Shown here piece by piece: positions 55,717-64,000 of a stretch of 64,000 nucleotides of DNA. Location: assembly GCF_024159265.1 (NCBI RefSeq), contig NZ_JAMYWY010000001.1:1426001-1490000 (forward strand). The letters are read 5' to 3'. A model generated the notes under the pieces. The model was not told where the DNA came from and ran no database searches. It saw only the letters and a list, made by a program, of their open reading frames with translations. Every line of letters begins with the position of its first letter. Position 1 is the stretch's first letter. Position numbers and translations under genes: made by a program. The DNA is from Paenibacillus sp. 1781tsa1. Its GTDB lineage: Bacteria > Bacillota > Bacilli > Paenibacillales > Paenibacillaceae.

Positions 55717-55768
55717 AATAGGAGCTATATGGTTGCCATTTTGGCACCATATAGCTCCTATTTGGTTT
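55717..55768 (+). terminator. Terminator after gltB
   Basis: ATAGGAGCTATATGGT and ACCATATAGCTCCTAT form a 16-bp perfect stem extended by TGCCA/TGGCA-type pairs, followed by TTTGGTTTT. It closes the gltB transcript, so the beta subunit is not co-transcribed. Confidence 0.9.
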
Positions 55769-55896
55769 TCGACAAAATTAGAACCCCTTCAAAAAACGTT
55801 ATCGTCATGAGACGACAACATCGAGGAACGTTCTCAAGTATAATAAGGCTAGTTTTGGAGGGCAGGGAAAGTATATAGATAAGAGAGGTTAGCGGA

Positions 55897-56052
55897 ATGA
55901 ATATGAAGCATCCAAACAGGGACGATCGTAGGCCGACAGGTAAACAAGTCGAAGCAACCCAGATGGACATCATGAAAGTTTTACTGCAATGCGGAATCGA
56001 CCCGGAGCGTTGGAACCATTTCATATCCTCCGTCAACAACAAGCGTCCTTGA
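55897..56052 (+). CDS. Small 51-residue protein, unknown
   Basis: An ORF of 52 codons with AGAGAGG 8 bases upstream encodes a hydrophilic protein: N-terminal basic part (MNMKHPNRDDRRPTGKQVEA) and a C-terminal helix-like part (MDIMKVLLQCGIDPERWNHF). It lies between gltB and the XRE gene, which is convergent. The composition is gene-like. It resembles no family I know; the start could also be ATG 55903. Confidence 0.55.
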   Translation: MNMKHPNRDDRRPTGKQVEATQMDIMKVLLQCGIDPERWNHFISSVNNKRP

Positions 56053-56092
56053 CACAATAGATAACCATGGAATGGAGGGGAATAAGGACACA

Positions 56093-56150
56093 CAAAAAAA
56101 GCCCAGAAGCCAGAGATACCATCTCTCGGGAACTGGGTCCTCTTTTCGGG
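56093..56150 (-). terminator. Terminator of the XRE regulator gene (minus strand)
   Basis: Read on the minus strand, GACCCAG pairs with CTGGGC around an imperfect inner stem (AGAGATGGTATCTCT), followed by TTTTTTTG. It lies directly after the XRE stop at 56152. Confidence 0.7.
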
Positions 56151-56151
56151 T

Positions 56152-56520
56152 TTAGTCCATGCTGCGTTCCATTCGGACAAACGCAATAAAACGACGTGCC
56201 TCTTCTTCCGTTAAGGACTTCCCATCAATCATCAGATCGAAGCGTTCTAACACTTCTTTGTCCGATAACTCCAAGGTATCAACGAATTCACGTACGTCTT
56301 CATCCATCACGACATCGCTTTGCTTCGTACGTCCTATAAGATAATCAATAGACACATCAAAGATGTCAGCAAGTCTCGTTAACACTTCGAAATCCGGTTT
56401 ACGTCGGTTCTTCTCGTAGTGGGAGAGAGCAGCTCTGGTAATATGAATGGAGCTCGCAAGTTCTTCTTGAGTAAGTCCCCGCTGTTCCCGTAATTCAGCA
56501 ATGCGATTTCCGTAGCTCAT
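56152..56520 (-). CDS. XRE family (HTH) transcriptional regulator
   Basis: The 122-residue protein has an N-terminal Cro/C1-type helix-turn-helix, residues about 5-63 (RIAELREQRGLTQEELASSI, HITRAALSHYEKNRRKPDFE), and a C-terminal acidic helical region. It resembles small regulators of the SinR/Xre group in length. It is divergent from the gene at 56869, and an inverted repeat lies in that gene's promoter, so it may be the repressor there. Regulation of the following exopolysaccharide genes is possible but not shown. The minus-strand upstream sequence has AGGGGGAAATAG before the ATG. Confidence 0.9.
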   Translation of the reverse strand: MSYGNRIAELREQRGLTQEELASSIHITRAALSHYEKNRRKPDFEVLTRLADIFDVSIDYLIGRTKQSDVVMDEDVREFVDTLELSDKEVLERFDLMIDGKSLTEEEARRFIAFVRMERSMD

Positions 56521-56710
56521 AAGCTATTTCCCCCTGAACGACATCAAATATATATTGAAACAATCCTGAGCCAAGTTTTTGATCAGGGCAGCTTTCCTGC
56601 AAAAGAGTAACTCCTCATGCGTTTCCTTTAACCCATTTCCATTTGTAAATAGGTCTGTCTAAGGACATCTCAAATTGTCGTAAATCAAAAGAACCATGTC
56701 CAAATACCGC

Positions 56711-56739
56711 TTGACATGATACGTATTGTATCGTAAATT
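56711..56739 (+). promoter_or_regulatory. Promoter with inverted repeat between -35 and -10
   Basis: TTGACA (56711-56716), a 17-bp spacer and TAAATT (56734-56739) form a sigma-A-like promoter facing the gene at 56869. The spacer holds GATAC-N5-GTATC (56718-56732), a typical position for a repressor operator. Further GTATCAT and GACGTAT half-like sites follow up to about 56770. The divergent XRE regulator is a natural candidate to bind it. The rest of the 348-bp gap (56521-56868) shows no gene. Confidence 0.65.
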
Positions 56740-56868
56740 GGACGTATGGAGTTACAAAATGTATCATTTGGGATATTTTAAGTATCTCCTTGTTGCCTGG
56801 ACCATATACCTGTGAGAAGGAAGTAGAAGCAGTCCATGTAGGCGAATCCATTCTAAAGGAATGAAACC

Positions 56869-57303
56869 ATGTATTCAATGATTCAGGAATGGGCTGATAT
56901 GAAATTAAATGTCCATATGTACATTCAGGAGTTTCATGGGAAAATGGTAGACCGCAAAAGACGCCCTGTTCTGTTACTTGGAATGGACACTCAAGCAATC
57001 ACATTCCTGAGCGACCTGAACTTGCCAGTATCATCAGAAATGCTCATAGGTTTGGATGTTGAAGATCATCATGTATGTGTAAGACTCCACGCAAGGTTGC
57101 AATGGAAACAGCCCTTCGGAGAGCTCACAATGTATCATTCAAACTTGCATATTCAGCACGAACAGAAACTATATATAACTGGACAGTTAAACACAATGCT
57201 TACTGAAGTTCAGTTTCCCACGGTTTCCCGTTTACAGTATGAAAAGGCAACAGAGCAGAAGGCTCTGCAGGAAACCTATCATTACATTGATTTCACCATA
57301 TAA
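56869..57303 (+). CDS. Hypothetical protein, possibly PilZ-like
   Basis: The 144-residue protein (start ATG 56869 or 56878, after AAAGGAATGA) has a basic stretch DRKRRP at about 27-32 followed by a beta-rich core with VLLLGMDTQAITFLSDLNLP and GLDVEDHHVCVRLHARLQW. That pattern is reminiscent of PilZ c-di-GMP-binding domains, but the second glycine/aspartate motif is not clear, so this is a guess. It precedes the exopolysaccharide operon by 150 bp and is driven by the promoter at 56711. Confidence 0.55.
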   Translation: MYSMIQEWADMKLNVHMYIQEFHGKMVDRKRRPVLLLGMDTQAITFLSDLNLPVSSEMLIGLDVEDHHVCVRLHARLQWKQPFGELTMYHSNLHIQHEQKLYITGQLNTMLTEVQFPTVSRLQYEKATEQKALQETYHYIDFTI

Positions 57304-57452
57304 TTCCAAGTAAATTCTTAACATTTTCTGAACAAAACATGTACTTAACGCCATTTTACTATATTTCATAGCGTTATGCATTAGTTCTTTAACACCAAAA
57401 GCATTTGCGCAATGAATAAAGGGGCGAGGGGGCTCATACTATTTCAGGAAGT

Positions 57453-58217
57453 TTGGATATGGTTGAAATGCACTGCCACATATTATCCGGTCTGGATGAT
57501 GGTCCTGTTCGAATGGAGCAGTCCGTTGCGATGGCTGAGAAGGCGGCAGCCTCTGGAATCACCTCCATTATTGCTACTCCGCATCACCTGAACGGGCAAT
57601 ACAACAATGAACCGATGGTGGTTAATCAGGCCGTGGACCTGCTTCATGCAGAACTTCGCAAACGTAACATTCGCCTGGAGATCCGTCCCGGACAGGAGAT
57701 CAGGGTGCATGACAACCTGATTGGAGACTTATATGCAGGAAAGTGCTGCACACTCGCCGGAAGTCGTTACATGTTGCTGGAACTGCCCTTTGGTCATATT
57801 CCCTCACAGTTCCCCAGGATACTGCATGAATTACGAATAGCGGGAATTACCCCTATTATTGCTCATCCGGAACGCAATCGTATCATTTTGAAGAAGCCAA
57901 AGTTGTTGGCTGATTACTTGAGTCAAGGCGGACTATGTCAGCTTACGGCTCAATCTTTCACTGGGCTTTTCGGATGGAAAGTTCGGCAGTGGTGTTTTCA
58001 TTTTTGCAAAGAAAACGGGTTTCATTTCATTTCATCAGATGCACATGATACGTGCAAAAGGACATTTGCCATAAGTGAAGGGGAGCGGGTCATCGAGCGT
58101 CGTTTTGGAGCTGAAGCCGTTAAGAGGCTGGCAGAGAATGCGTCGCACATCCTATCGAATTCGTGTCTGGTCACGGAACGCTGGAAACCTCGCAAATGGC
58201 TACTGTCCATCTGGTAG
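57453..58217 (+). CDS. cpsB: Tyrosine-protein phosphatase, CpsB/YwqE (PHP) family
   Basis: The product of about 254 residues has the PHP metal-binding signature at its start (MVEMHCHILSGLDDGP), then ITSIIATPHHLNGQYNNEP and EIRPGQEIRVHDNL, with later IIAHPERNRIILKK and ISSDAHDTCKR supplying further ligands. Such Mn-dependent phosphatases dephosphorylate the BY-kinase that controls capsule export; the kinase gene lies two genes downstream. The start is uncertain (TTG 57453 or ATG 57459); the GCGAGGGGG site lies about 20 bases upstream. TAACGC (57346-57351) and GCGTTA (57371-57376) form a possible operator upstream. Confidence 0.9.
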   Translation: MDMVEMHCHILSGLDDGPVRMEQSVAMAEKAAASGITSIIATPHHLNGQYNNEPMVVNQAVDLLHAELRKRNIRLEIRPGQEIRVHDNLIGDLYAGKCCTLAGSRYMLLELPFGHIPSQFPRILHELRIAGITPIIAHPERNRIILKKPKLLADYLSQGGLCQLTAQSFTGLFGWKVRQWCFHFCKENGFHFISSDAHDTCKRTFAISEGERVIERRFGAEAVKRLAENASHILSNSCLVTERWKPRKWLLSIW

Positions 58218-58255
58218 TTACATAGGATAGATCACAACGTATAGGAGGAATGAAA

Positions 58256-59005
58256 GTGGAACTGAAAGGATATTTTCGACTCTTACAAAAGAAACTGTGG
58301 TTGATTGTTGCAATAGCTCTGGTAGCGGGTGTGGGTGCAGGGGTCAAAAGTATTTTCTTCACCCAACCAATCTATGAGGCAAGTTCCAAGCTTATCGTGA
58401 ATCAGACCTCTAACGTTCAAGGCCAGGCGATGATGGACTTCAGCATGATTCAAACGAATATCAAACTCATTAACTCCTACAGAGAAATTATTAAATCTTC
58501 CGCCATTATGGATAAAGTGGCCGCCACGTATCCGGACTTGGGATTAACCTCAGCACAGCTCATGAATAGCACCTCCGTCTCTACAGCCAGCGAATCCCAA
58601 GTGATGAGCATAACTGTACAAGGGACTACCTACGAAAAAGCCGCAAAAACGGTCAATGCCATCTCCAACGTGTTCCAATCTCAAATCCCCCTAATCATGA
58701 AAATCGATAATGTGGCTATCCTCAGTGAAGCCAAAGTGGATAGTAACGCATCTCCAATTAATATGAAAACCACATTAAGCATCATTGTCAGCCTGTTCGC
58801 AGGACTTGTGCTCGCGATTGCACTCGTATTCCTGATGGATTATCTGGATGACACATTCAAATCCGAAACCGAACTTGAAAAAGAACTGGGCCTGCCTGTG
58901 CTTACGGTGATATCCAAAATGAAAAAAGATGATCTGAAAAATACGAAAAATTACGTATCTCAACAGAAAGTGGGGGATGGCAAATATGTCGCGGCTAACC
59001 AATGA
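58256..59005 (+). CDS. Wzz-like chain-length determinant / BY-kinase modulator
   Basis: GTG 58256 is 7 bases from AGGAGG; the ATG at 58250 is too close to it. The 249-residue protein has membrane segments at about 15-35 (KLWLIVAIALVAGVGAGVKS) and 175-198 (LSIIVSLFAGLVLAIALVFL). The extracytoplasmic Wzz domain lies between them, and a short cytoplasmic end (DYLDDTFKSETELEKELGLP) contacts and activates the kinase. In Bacillota this two-gene split (modulator plus kinase) is standard. It overlaps the kinase gene by about 20 bp. Confidence 0.9.
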   Translation: MELKGYFRLLQKKLWLIVAIALVAGVGAGVKSIFFTQPIYEASSKLIVNQTSNVQGQAMMDFSMIQTNIKLINSYREIIKSSAIMDKVAATYPDLGLTSAQLMNSTSVSTASESQVMSITVQGTTYEKAAKTVNAISNVFQSQIPLIMKIDNVAILSEAKVDSNASPINMKTTLSIIVSLFAGLVLAIALVFLMDYLDDTFKSETELEKELGLPVLTVISKMKKDDLKNTKNYVSQQKVGDGKYVAANQ

Positions 59006-59663
59006 AAATAACAGTCTGGTGACCTATTTTAACTCCAAATCTCAAATCTCGGAGGGATACCGTAAATTACGGACCAATATTCAGTTCTCCTCAATCGACA
59101 GTCATATCAAAAAGATCATGGTGGCTTCGGCCGAAGCCGGCGAAGGCAAGACCACAACCATTAGCAACTTGGCGGTAACCTATGCCCAGGAAGGCAAAAA
59201 AGTTCTGCTAATCGATGCGGATCTGCGTAACCCTTCTTTGCACCAGGTGTTTTCCGTACCCAATCATATCGGGCTTAGCAGTGTGCTGTCCAATCAGTAC
59301 AGTGTGGAAGAAGTGCTCAGAGAGAGCTATATCGATAATCTCCAATTGTTCACTTCTGGCCCAATTCCGCCCAATCCGTCCGAGATGATCGGTTCCAACC
59401 GGATGAAAAAGCTGATGGAGAAGTTAGAGGATCAATATGATGTCATCATGTTTGATACACCACCGGTGCTCGCAGTAACGGATGCTCTCATTGTGAGTTC
59501 GCTGTGTGATGGTGTTCTGCTGGTCGTGAACTCAGGCAAGGTCAAGAAGGAATTGGTGAAGAAAACCAAGGCTGCTCTGGAGCATGTGAATGCACGAATC
59601 CTGGGCGCAATCCTGAACAATATCAAAAACGTTGCAGTTCCGGTGGGTTACGGAGAGAAGTAA
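58986..59663 (+). CDS. cpsD: Tyrosine kinase of the capsule/EPS type (BY-kinase)
   Basis: The 225-residue kinase (ATG 58986 after GGGGGATGG) carries Walker A ASAEAGEGKTT (about 46-56), Walker A' VLLIDADLRNPSLH (about 72-85) and Walker B VIMFDTPPVLAVTD (about 149-162). These define the BY-kinase fold that phosphorylates itself and the EPS machinery. The C-terminus ends ILNNIKNVAVPVGYGEK with a single Tyr, whereas typical family members end in a cluster of tyrosines used for autophosphorylation. This is either a reduced form or a variant. Confidence 0.9.
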   Translation: MSRLTNENNSLVTYFNSKSQISEGYRKLRTNIQFSSIDSHIKKIMVASAEAGEGKTTTISNLAVTYAQEGKKVLLIDADLRNPSLHQVFSVPNHIGLSSVLSNQYSVEEVLRESYIDNLQLFTSGPIPPNPSEMIGSNRMKKLMEKLEDQYDVIMFDTPPVLAVTDALIVSSLCDGVLLVVNSGKVKKELVKKTKAALEHVNARILGAILNNIKNVAVPVGYGEK

Positions 59664-59845
59664 AGTTCTGTCCGTTGTTCCAGGTAAACAGGTAATGTCT
59701 ACTGCACCTTTATCACTGTAGGCACTCGGTCATGCTGTGGGTTCAGTGAACCTTAGACGTTAATCGTCGAAGGTATGACGTGAGGACGGGTTAGATGCCC
59801 TGGTTCAACTTTTAAACTAAAAAAAAAGAGGATAGGGTGGTATTT

Positions 59846-60748
59846 ATGAAAAAAGTGAGAAAAGCAATCATTCCTGCAGCTGGACTGGGTACACGTTTTT
59901 TGCCAGCCACGAAAGCGATGCCCAAAGAAATGCTCCCTATTGTGGACAAACCAACTATACAGTATATCGTTGAGGAAGCCATTGCCTCTGGTATTGAAGA
60001 CATTATCATCGTAACAGGTAAAGGGAAGCGCGCGATTGAAGATCATTTCGACAACGCTTTTGAACTGGAACATAACTTGCTGGAAAAAGGGAAGCTGGGC
60101 CTGCTTGAAGAGGTTCGCAAATCCTCTAACGTGGATATCCACTACATAAGACAAAAAGAGGCCAAAGGACTTGGTCATGCTGTCTGGTGTGCACGTAACT
60201 TTATCGGTGACGAACCTTTTGCCGTGTTGCTCGGAGATGATATCGTCGTATCGGAAGTGCCATGCACCAAACAATTGATTGATCAATATGATCAGGTTCA
60301 ACATTCCATTGTTGGCGTACAAACCGTACTTGCTGAACAAACAGACAGATACGGTATTGTTGACCCGCTTCAATCGGATGGTCGTTTGACAGAGGTTCTC
60401 AGGTTCGTAGAGAAACCTGCCCAAGGCACAGCGCCTTCCAACCTGGCGATTATGGGGAGATACGTACTGAGTCCAGAGATTTTCGAACATCTGGAGCAAC
60501 AAGAGATTGGCCAAGGGGGAGAGATTCAATTAACAGATGCGATTCAGCGTTTAAATGAGACACAAGGAGTGTATGCTTACGATTTCGAGGGAGTACGTTA
60601 TGACGTGGGCGAGAAACTGGGATTCATTTTGACAACCATCGACTTCGCTCTGCAAAAACAGGAACTTAGAATTCCAATGCTGCAAGCACTGCAACATATC
60701 CTGGAAAAAGAGTCGGTAGAATATGCAGCCGGGGGGGAGTTTGAATGA
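59846..60748 (+). CDS. galU: UTP-glucose-1-phosphate uridylyltransferase
   Basis: The 300-residue enzyme starts at ATG 59846 (AGGGTGG 7 bases before), as in Bacillus GtaB. The sequence [35 protein letters not shown] and [16 protein letters not shown] contains the nucleotidyltransferase G-x-G-T-R signature and active-site residues. It makes UDP-glucose for the polysaccharide and for glycolipid synthesis such as that at 45731. It overlaps the next gene by 4 bases. The 182-bp gap before it has no clear signal. Confidence 0.95.
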   Translation: MKKVRKAIIPAAGLGTRFLPATKAMPKEMLPIVDKPTIQYIVEEAIASGIEDIIIVTGKGKRAIEDHFDNAFELEHNLLEKGKLGLLEEVRKSSNVDIHYIRQKEAKGLGHAVWCARNFIGDEPFAVLLGDDIVVSEVPCTKQLIDQYDQVQHSIVGVQTVLAEQTDRYGIVDPLQSDGRLTEVLRFVEKPAQGTAPSNLAIMGRYVLSPEIFEHLEQQEIGQGGEIQLTDAIQRLNETQGVYAYDFEGVRYDVGEKLGFILTTIDFALQKQELRIPMLQALQHILEKESVEYAAGGEFE

Positions 60749-61443
60749 GTCCATCTCCCCAAACGAAGGAAGCGGAGATTGTTATGGACCCAAGTCTGGG
60801 GTACAATGCATCAACGATGTCAGGACAAAATGCGGATAAAGTGTATCTATTTATGAAAAGAATGCTCGATTTGCTGGGTTCTTTCATAGGTTTGATCATT
60901 TTGTGCCCCTTGTTTGCGGTCATCGGAATACTGATCAAAATCGAGGCCCCTCAGGGGTCTGTTTTTTTTCGTCAGGTACGGGTCGGACAGAATGGGAAAG
61001 AGTTTCATATGTACAAATTCAGGTCCATGGTTGCAAATGCTGAAGATTTACTGGAACAACTGATTGATCAGAATGAAGTGAACGGGAATATGTTTAAAAT
61101 GAAAAACGACCCCCGCATTACCCGCATTGGCAAATTCATTCGGAAAACCAGTCTGGATGAACTGCCTCAGTTGTGGAACGTGTTCAGAGGTGAGATGAGT
61201 CTCGTTGGACCCAGACCGGCTCTGCCCAGAGAAGTGAAGAACTACACTTCCTATGACAGACAACGCCTGCAGATGATCCCGGGTTGTACGGGATTATGGC
61301 AAGTCAGCGGTCGAAATAGTGTTGGGTTTGAAGAAATGGTAGAGCTGGATCTGACGTATGCCCGTGAACGCAGCATGATGGTGGATATCAAAATTATCTT
61401 CAGAACGTTCAAGGTGCTGGTAGGTTCGAAGGATGCGTTTTGA
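60745..61443 (+). CDS. Undecaprenyl-phosphate sugar phosphotransferase (monotopic PGT)
   Basis: The 232-residue protein has one membrane-reentrant segment at about 44-66 ([20 protein letters not shown]) and the PGT core: [40 protein letters not shown] with the Asp-Glu pair, [10 protein letters not shown] and [13 protein letters not shown]. Enzymes of this family transfer a sugar-1-phosphate to undecaprenyl phosphate, the first step of repeat-unit assembly. The start overlaps galU by 4 bases. It is followed by the polymerase gene. The sugar (often Glc, Gal or QuiNAc4NAc) is not defined by sequence. Confidence 0.93.
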   Translation: MSPSPQTKEAEIVMDPSLGYNASTMSGQNADKVYLFMKRMLDLLGSFIGLIILCPLFAVIGILIKIEAPQGSVFFRQVRVGQNGKEFHMYKFRSMVANAEDLLEQLIDQNEVNGNMFKMKNDPRITRIGKFIRKTSLDELPQLWNVFRGEMSLVGPRPALPREVKNYTSYDRQRLQMIPGCTGLWQVSGRNSVGFEEMVELDLTYARERSMMVDIKIIFRTFKVLVGSKDAF

Positions 61444-61477
61444 AACACGATTCTGGCTTTGAGGTGGCATAGCAGAT

Positions 61478-62854
61478 ATGCAAAAGACCGGTATACTTGC
61501 TGCATTGAATATGAAGTCGTTTAATATCATTCTTTTTTCGCTGGTAATCGTCTTCGCAGCAATCTATCTTCCGCTAGTTTCGGTTGTTGCACTTATAGCT
61601 GTGATTCTGCTGGGCGTTTATATTAAACAGCCCAGCTGGATTTTTATGATTCTCATTGTAAGTTTTTCATTGTCCATTGATAAGATATTTAGCATTCATC
61701 TGGCAGGGTTGGATTCGCTGTCCTTCTACAAGCTGGCGATTCTGGGTTTTGTCATTTCTCTTTTTTTACGCTTTGGTATTCGAAAAGATCTGATATATCC
61801 TGCACTGGCGATTGGGTTTTTATTTGTGGAGAGTTATTTTCTATCGGATCTGCCCAGTAAGGTTAGTCCACTCGATCCATTCAAGGCTTTTCTAGGAGTA
61901 ATTGTTCCTTTTTTGTTGCTGATGCCCCATTTTTCAAGAGAGATCAGTCAACGAATTATACGTGTACTCGCATGGTTGCCATTGTTCAGTCTTGCTGGTG
62001 GTTATATTCTGCAACTCGCCGGCATATTGTCCATTACTAACCTGGAGATGTCAGGCGTAACCCGGTTACAGGGAGCAAACATCGCTGCGCATCTGGCCAT
62101 GTTGTGTTTTATCTCGAGCTGCGTCTGTCTGATTCAGATCAAGCAAGGCCATCAGGTTGTTCTGTATTACATGCTTACCTTGACACATCTGGTCATTCTG
62201 GTCCAGACGGGAACAAGGGGGCCACTTATTGCGCTTATTCCGATTATTCTGGTCTATCTCTTTGATCAACTGAAAGCCTTCATCAAAGGCAGAGTCAGTG
62301 CCATCATTCCTCTCATTCTATTCGTTGTGGCCGTGGCCTATATGGTGATTGCGCAGTGGGACAATTATGAGATGAGGTCAGAGAGCAAAGGCTTGTCGGG
62401 AAGGGATGTAGCCTGGAATTATTTTATTGGTAAAGCGAATGAGTATCCGATATTTGGACGTGGGCTCGGCTCAACTCTCGTCGCTAATGATGGAAGTATC
62501 TTTTCTGGCTTCGTCGTTCCGCATAATGAATACATTCGTTTTTATTACGATGGCGGGTTAGTTGGAGCCATCCTGTTGTTTCTATCACTGCTTCTGGTAT
62601 TCCGGGCCGTGTACTTCCGATTGAGCGGCATGATCCGGTTGTATTTTGCCGGTATGATTATCGGTTTCCTGACCTATTCCTTTTTTGACAATACCCTGTC
62701 CACGGTTCATCTGATTGCTCCATTCTGTATCTTCCTGAACGCATTATATGCTACGGGAAAAGGAGTAAACTCCAAGTCAGGGGCTGAAGCAGAAGTGGAT
62801 ATACAGGTACAGCGAGCCAAGGACGTATCCTTTTCAAAGGAGATTAGAACATGA
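61478..62854 (+). CDS. O-antigen ligase/polymerase (Wzy-like)
   Basis: The 458-residue protein has about ten to twelve membrane segments spread from residue 12 to 425 (for example FNIILFSLVIVFAAIYLPLV). The central motif LVQTGTRGPLIALIPIILVY matches the Wzy/WaaL signature loop with the RGPL arginine. Such proteins polymerise lipid-linked repeat units outside the membrane. It follows the PGT gene after 34 bp and its end overlaps the next gene by 4 bases. Confidence 0.87.
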   Translation: MQKTGILAALNMKSFNIILFSLVIVFAAIYLPLVSVVALIAVILLGVYIKQPSWIFMILIVSFSLSIDKIFSIHLAGLDSLSFYKLAILGFVISLFLRFGIRKDLIYPALAIGFLFVESYFLSDLPSKVSPLDPFKAFLGVIVPFLLLMPHFSREISQRIIRVLAWLPLFSLAGGYILQLAGILSITNLEMSGVTRLQGANIAAHLAMLCFISSCVCLIQIKQGHQVVLYYMLTLTHLVILVQTGTRGPLIALIPIILVYLFDQLKAFIKGRVSAIIPLILFVVAVAYMVIAQWDNYEMRSESKGLSGRDVAWNYFIGKANEYPIFGRGLGSTLVANDGSIFSGFVVPHNEYIRFYYDGGLVGAILLFLSLLLVFRAVYFRLSGMIRLYFAGMIIGFLTYSFFDNTLSTVHLIAPFCIFLNALYATGKGVNSKSGAEAEVDIQVQRAKDVSFSKEIRT

Positions 62855-63309
62855 AGGTCTGTTTAATCAGTTCTACAGGTGGTCATTTTGATGAATTAAC
62901 CAAAATTATTCCTGCGGTTGAAGAACATGATTATTTCCTGATTACCGAGAAGAACAAAAGCAGAAAAGTAGAATCGTCTCAGGGCAAAGTATATTTCTTA
63001 ATGCAGCAAGAGCGTAAGAATGCGATGTTTTTCCTGATTTTTATGGCTAACATATTCAAATCATTCTTTTTATATCTGCGCGAGCGTCCAAAGGTCATCA
63101 TTACGACAGGGGCAGGGGCCACATATCCTTTTTGCCTCATCGGTAAAATCTTCGGTGCCAAGCTGATTTATATCGAAAGTTATGCCAAAATCTATTCCTC
63201 CAGCGCAACCGGGAGATTGATGTACAAAATCTCGGATGAGTTCTTTATCCAGTGGGAAACGTTGCAGGATAGCTATCCCAATGCGAAATACAGGGGGGCT
63301 TTATTTTGA
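62851..63309 (+). CDS. PssD/Cps14F-like glycosyltransferase subunit (Alg14-type)
   Basis: The 152-residue protein begins MKVCLISSTGGHFDELTKII, the Alg14-type nucleotide-sugar transferase membrane subunit. A hydrophobic anchor is at about 52-70 (AMFFLIFMANIFKSFFLYLR), and ITTGAGATYPFCLIGKIFGA and IYIESYAKIYSSSATGRLMY follow. It works with the Alg13-like protein encoded next door to transfer a sugar to the lipid carrier. The ATGA overlap with both neighbours suggests coupled expression. Confidence 0.9.
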   Translation: MKVCLISSTGGHFDELTKIIPAVEEHDYFLITEKNKSRKVESSQGKVYFLMQQERKNAMFFLIFMANIFKSFFLYLRERPKVIITTGAGATYPFCLIGKIFGAKLIYIESYAKIYSSSATGRLMYKISDEFFIQWETLQDSYPNAKYRGALF

Positions 63310-63785
63310 TATTTGCTATTGTTGGAACCCAGCGCTTTCCCTTCAATCGCATGTTCGAGCTTATTGATGAGGCGATTGAGGCGGGCATTATTGAAGAAGA
63401 AGTTGTCGCCCAATCCGGATATACGGAGTATCAGCCGCGAAACTTCACTGCAATTCCTTTCCTGACGCAGGAAGAGATGAACGGATATGTGCAGCGCAGC
63501 AGATGTATTATCACCCATGCGGGCGTTGGCTCCATCACGAATTGTCTCGAACACGGCAAGCCGGTTATCGTCATTCCGCGCCGGAAAGAGTGGGGCGAAC
63601 ATGTCGATGATCATCAACTCGAGATCTCCAAGGTTTTTCAGGAGAACGGCTATGTTGCCGTTGCAGAGAGTCAGGCTGAATTACAAAAACTGATTCCTTG
63701 CATAGAGGAGCAGACGTTCCAGCCTTATGTGAGAAAACAGTCTGATCTGATCTCATCCATTAAAAATTACGTAAATAGTCTGTAA
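63306..63785 (+). CDS. PssE/Cps14G-like glycosyltransferase subunit (Alg13-type)
   Basis: The 159-residue protein (TTG 63306) starts MIFAIVGTQRFPFNRMFELI and includes the GT28 C-terminal core RCIITHAGVGSITNCLEHGK, PVIVIPRRKEWGEHVDDHQL. It is the catalytic partner of the Alg14-like subunit and together they act as a split glycosyltransferase. Its start overlaps the previous stop by 4 bases, giving a likely 1:1 ratio. A short gap of 37 bp leads to the next glycosyltransferase. Confidence 0.9.
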   Translation: MIFAIVGTQRFPFNRMFELIDEAIEAGIIEEEVVAQSGYTEYQPRNFTAIPFLTQEEMNGYVQRSRCIITHAGVGSITNCLEHGKPVIVIPRRKEWGEHVDDHQLEISKVFQENGYVAVAESQAELQKLIPCIEEQTFQPYVRKQSDLISSIKNYVNSL

Positions 63786-63822
63786 GTAGTCTGAAGATTA
63801 ACCATGAAAAAAGGAGTCTATC

Positions 63823-64000
63823 ATGAAACCAAAAGTATTGGTTGTTGGATCATCCTTGAAGGATATGGGCGGAATTGTGAGTGTAATCAAAAATATTGAG
63901 GATTCCTCGATCTCGGAAATGTATGCCATGCAGCGGGTCGAAACGTATATCACGGGCAGCGTGTTCTCACGGCTGCTTATTTTTATACGGGGATTCATTC
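63823..64000 (+). CDS. Glycosyltransferase (GT4/GT1-like), N-terminal part only
   Basis: ATG 63823 behind AAAAGGAG starts an ORF open to the window end (59 residues visible). It reads MKPKVLVVGSSLKDMGGIVS, with a Rossmann-type GGI loop typical of N-terminal GT-B domains. The rest lies outside the window. Its place in the operon suggests another sugar transferase for the repeat unit, but the family is only provisional. Confidence 0.6.
   Translation, partial: MKPKVLVVGSSLKDMGGIVSVIKNIEDSSISEMYAMQRVETYITGSVFSRLLIFIRGFI

Overview
The window looks like the chromosome of a Paenibacillus-type member of the Bacillota. Strong AGGAGG-like ribosome binding sites, TTG/GTG starts, a perfect HrcA/CIRCE operator, sporulation-type SleB hydrolase, GtaB-like GalU and a Bacillota-style split Wzz/BY-kinase pair all point that way. 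No rRNA, tRNA or CRISPR array was seen.

Region 1 (about 1.1-28.2 kb) is the main find: two complete contractile-tail modules in tandem, each with the same gene order as the Bacillus PBSX/skin tail genes: tail terminator, YqzN/YkzM small protein, sheath, tube, XkdN chaperone, tape measure, LysM protein, XkdQ hub, DUF2577, DUF2634, baseplate J, DUF2313, fibre. They are followed by a single lysis cassette (holin, then GH25 lysozyme). No capsid, portal, terminase, integrase, replication or repressor gene is present, so this is best read as a double R-type tailocin (phage-tail-like bacteriocin) locus. The modules are diverged paralogues, not a recent copy. Both chaperones end in the same A AAA AAC slippery heptamer followed by an overlapping -1 reading frame. 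The fibres differ sharply: about 105 aa plus small A/T-rich ORFs in module 1, against 1053 aa in module 2. A MITE-like element and a hairpin repeat sit inside module 1.

Region 2 (29.1-45.5 kb) is housekeeping and accessory: a dipeptide-type ABC transporter lacking ATPase genes, htpG, a dGTPase, a luciferase-like oxidoreductase, a chemoreceptor, an RNA methyltransferase-like protein, a D-2-hydroxyacid dehydrogenase, ThpR and a SleB-like hydrolase. The 1.4 kb gap before htpG is unusually structured: a hexanucleotide array (5 x CTCAAA, 19 x CCGTAA), a nested inverted repeat, a TTGACA promoter with a perfect CIRCE, and a copy of a hairpin repeat that occurs three times in the window with compensatory stem changes.

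Region 3 (45.7-57.3 kb) carries a processive-type glycolipid glycosyltransferase, a TetR/YhgE pair, a stand-alone glutamate synthase large subunit, an XRE regulator and a divergent gene whose promoter contains an inverted repeat.

Region 4 (57.4 kb to the end) is the start of an exopolysaccharide/capsule operon: CpsB-type phosphatase, Wzz-like modulator, BY-kinase, GalU, phosphoglycosyl transferase, Wzy-like polymerase, PssD/PssE-type split glycosyltransferase, and a glycosyltransferase cut by the window edge.
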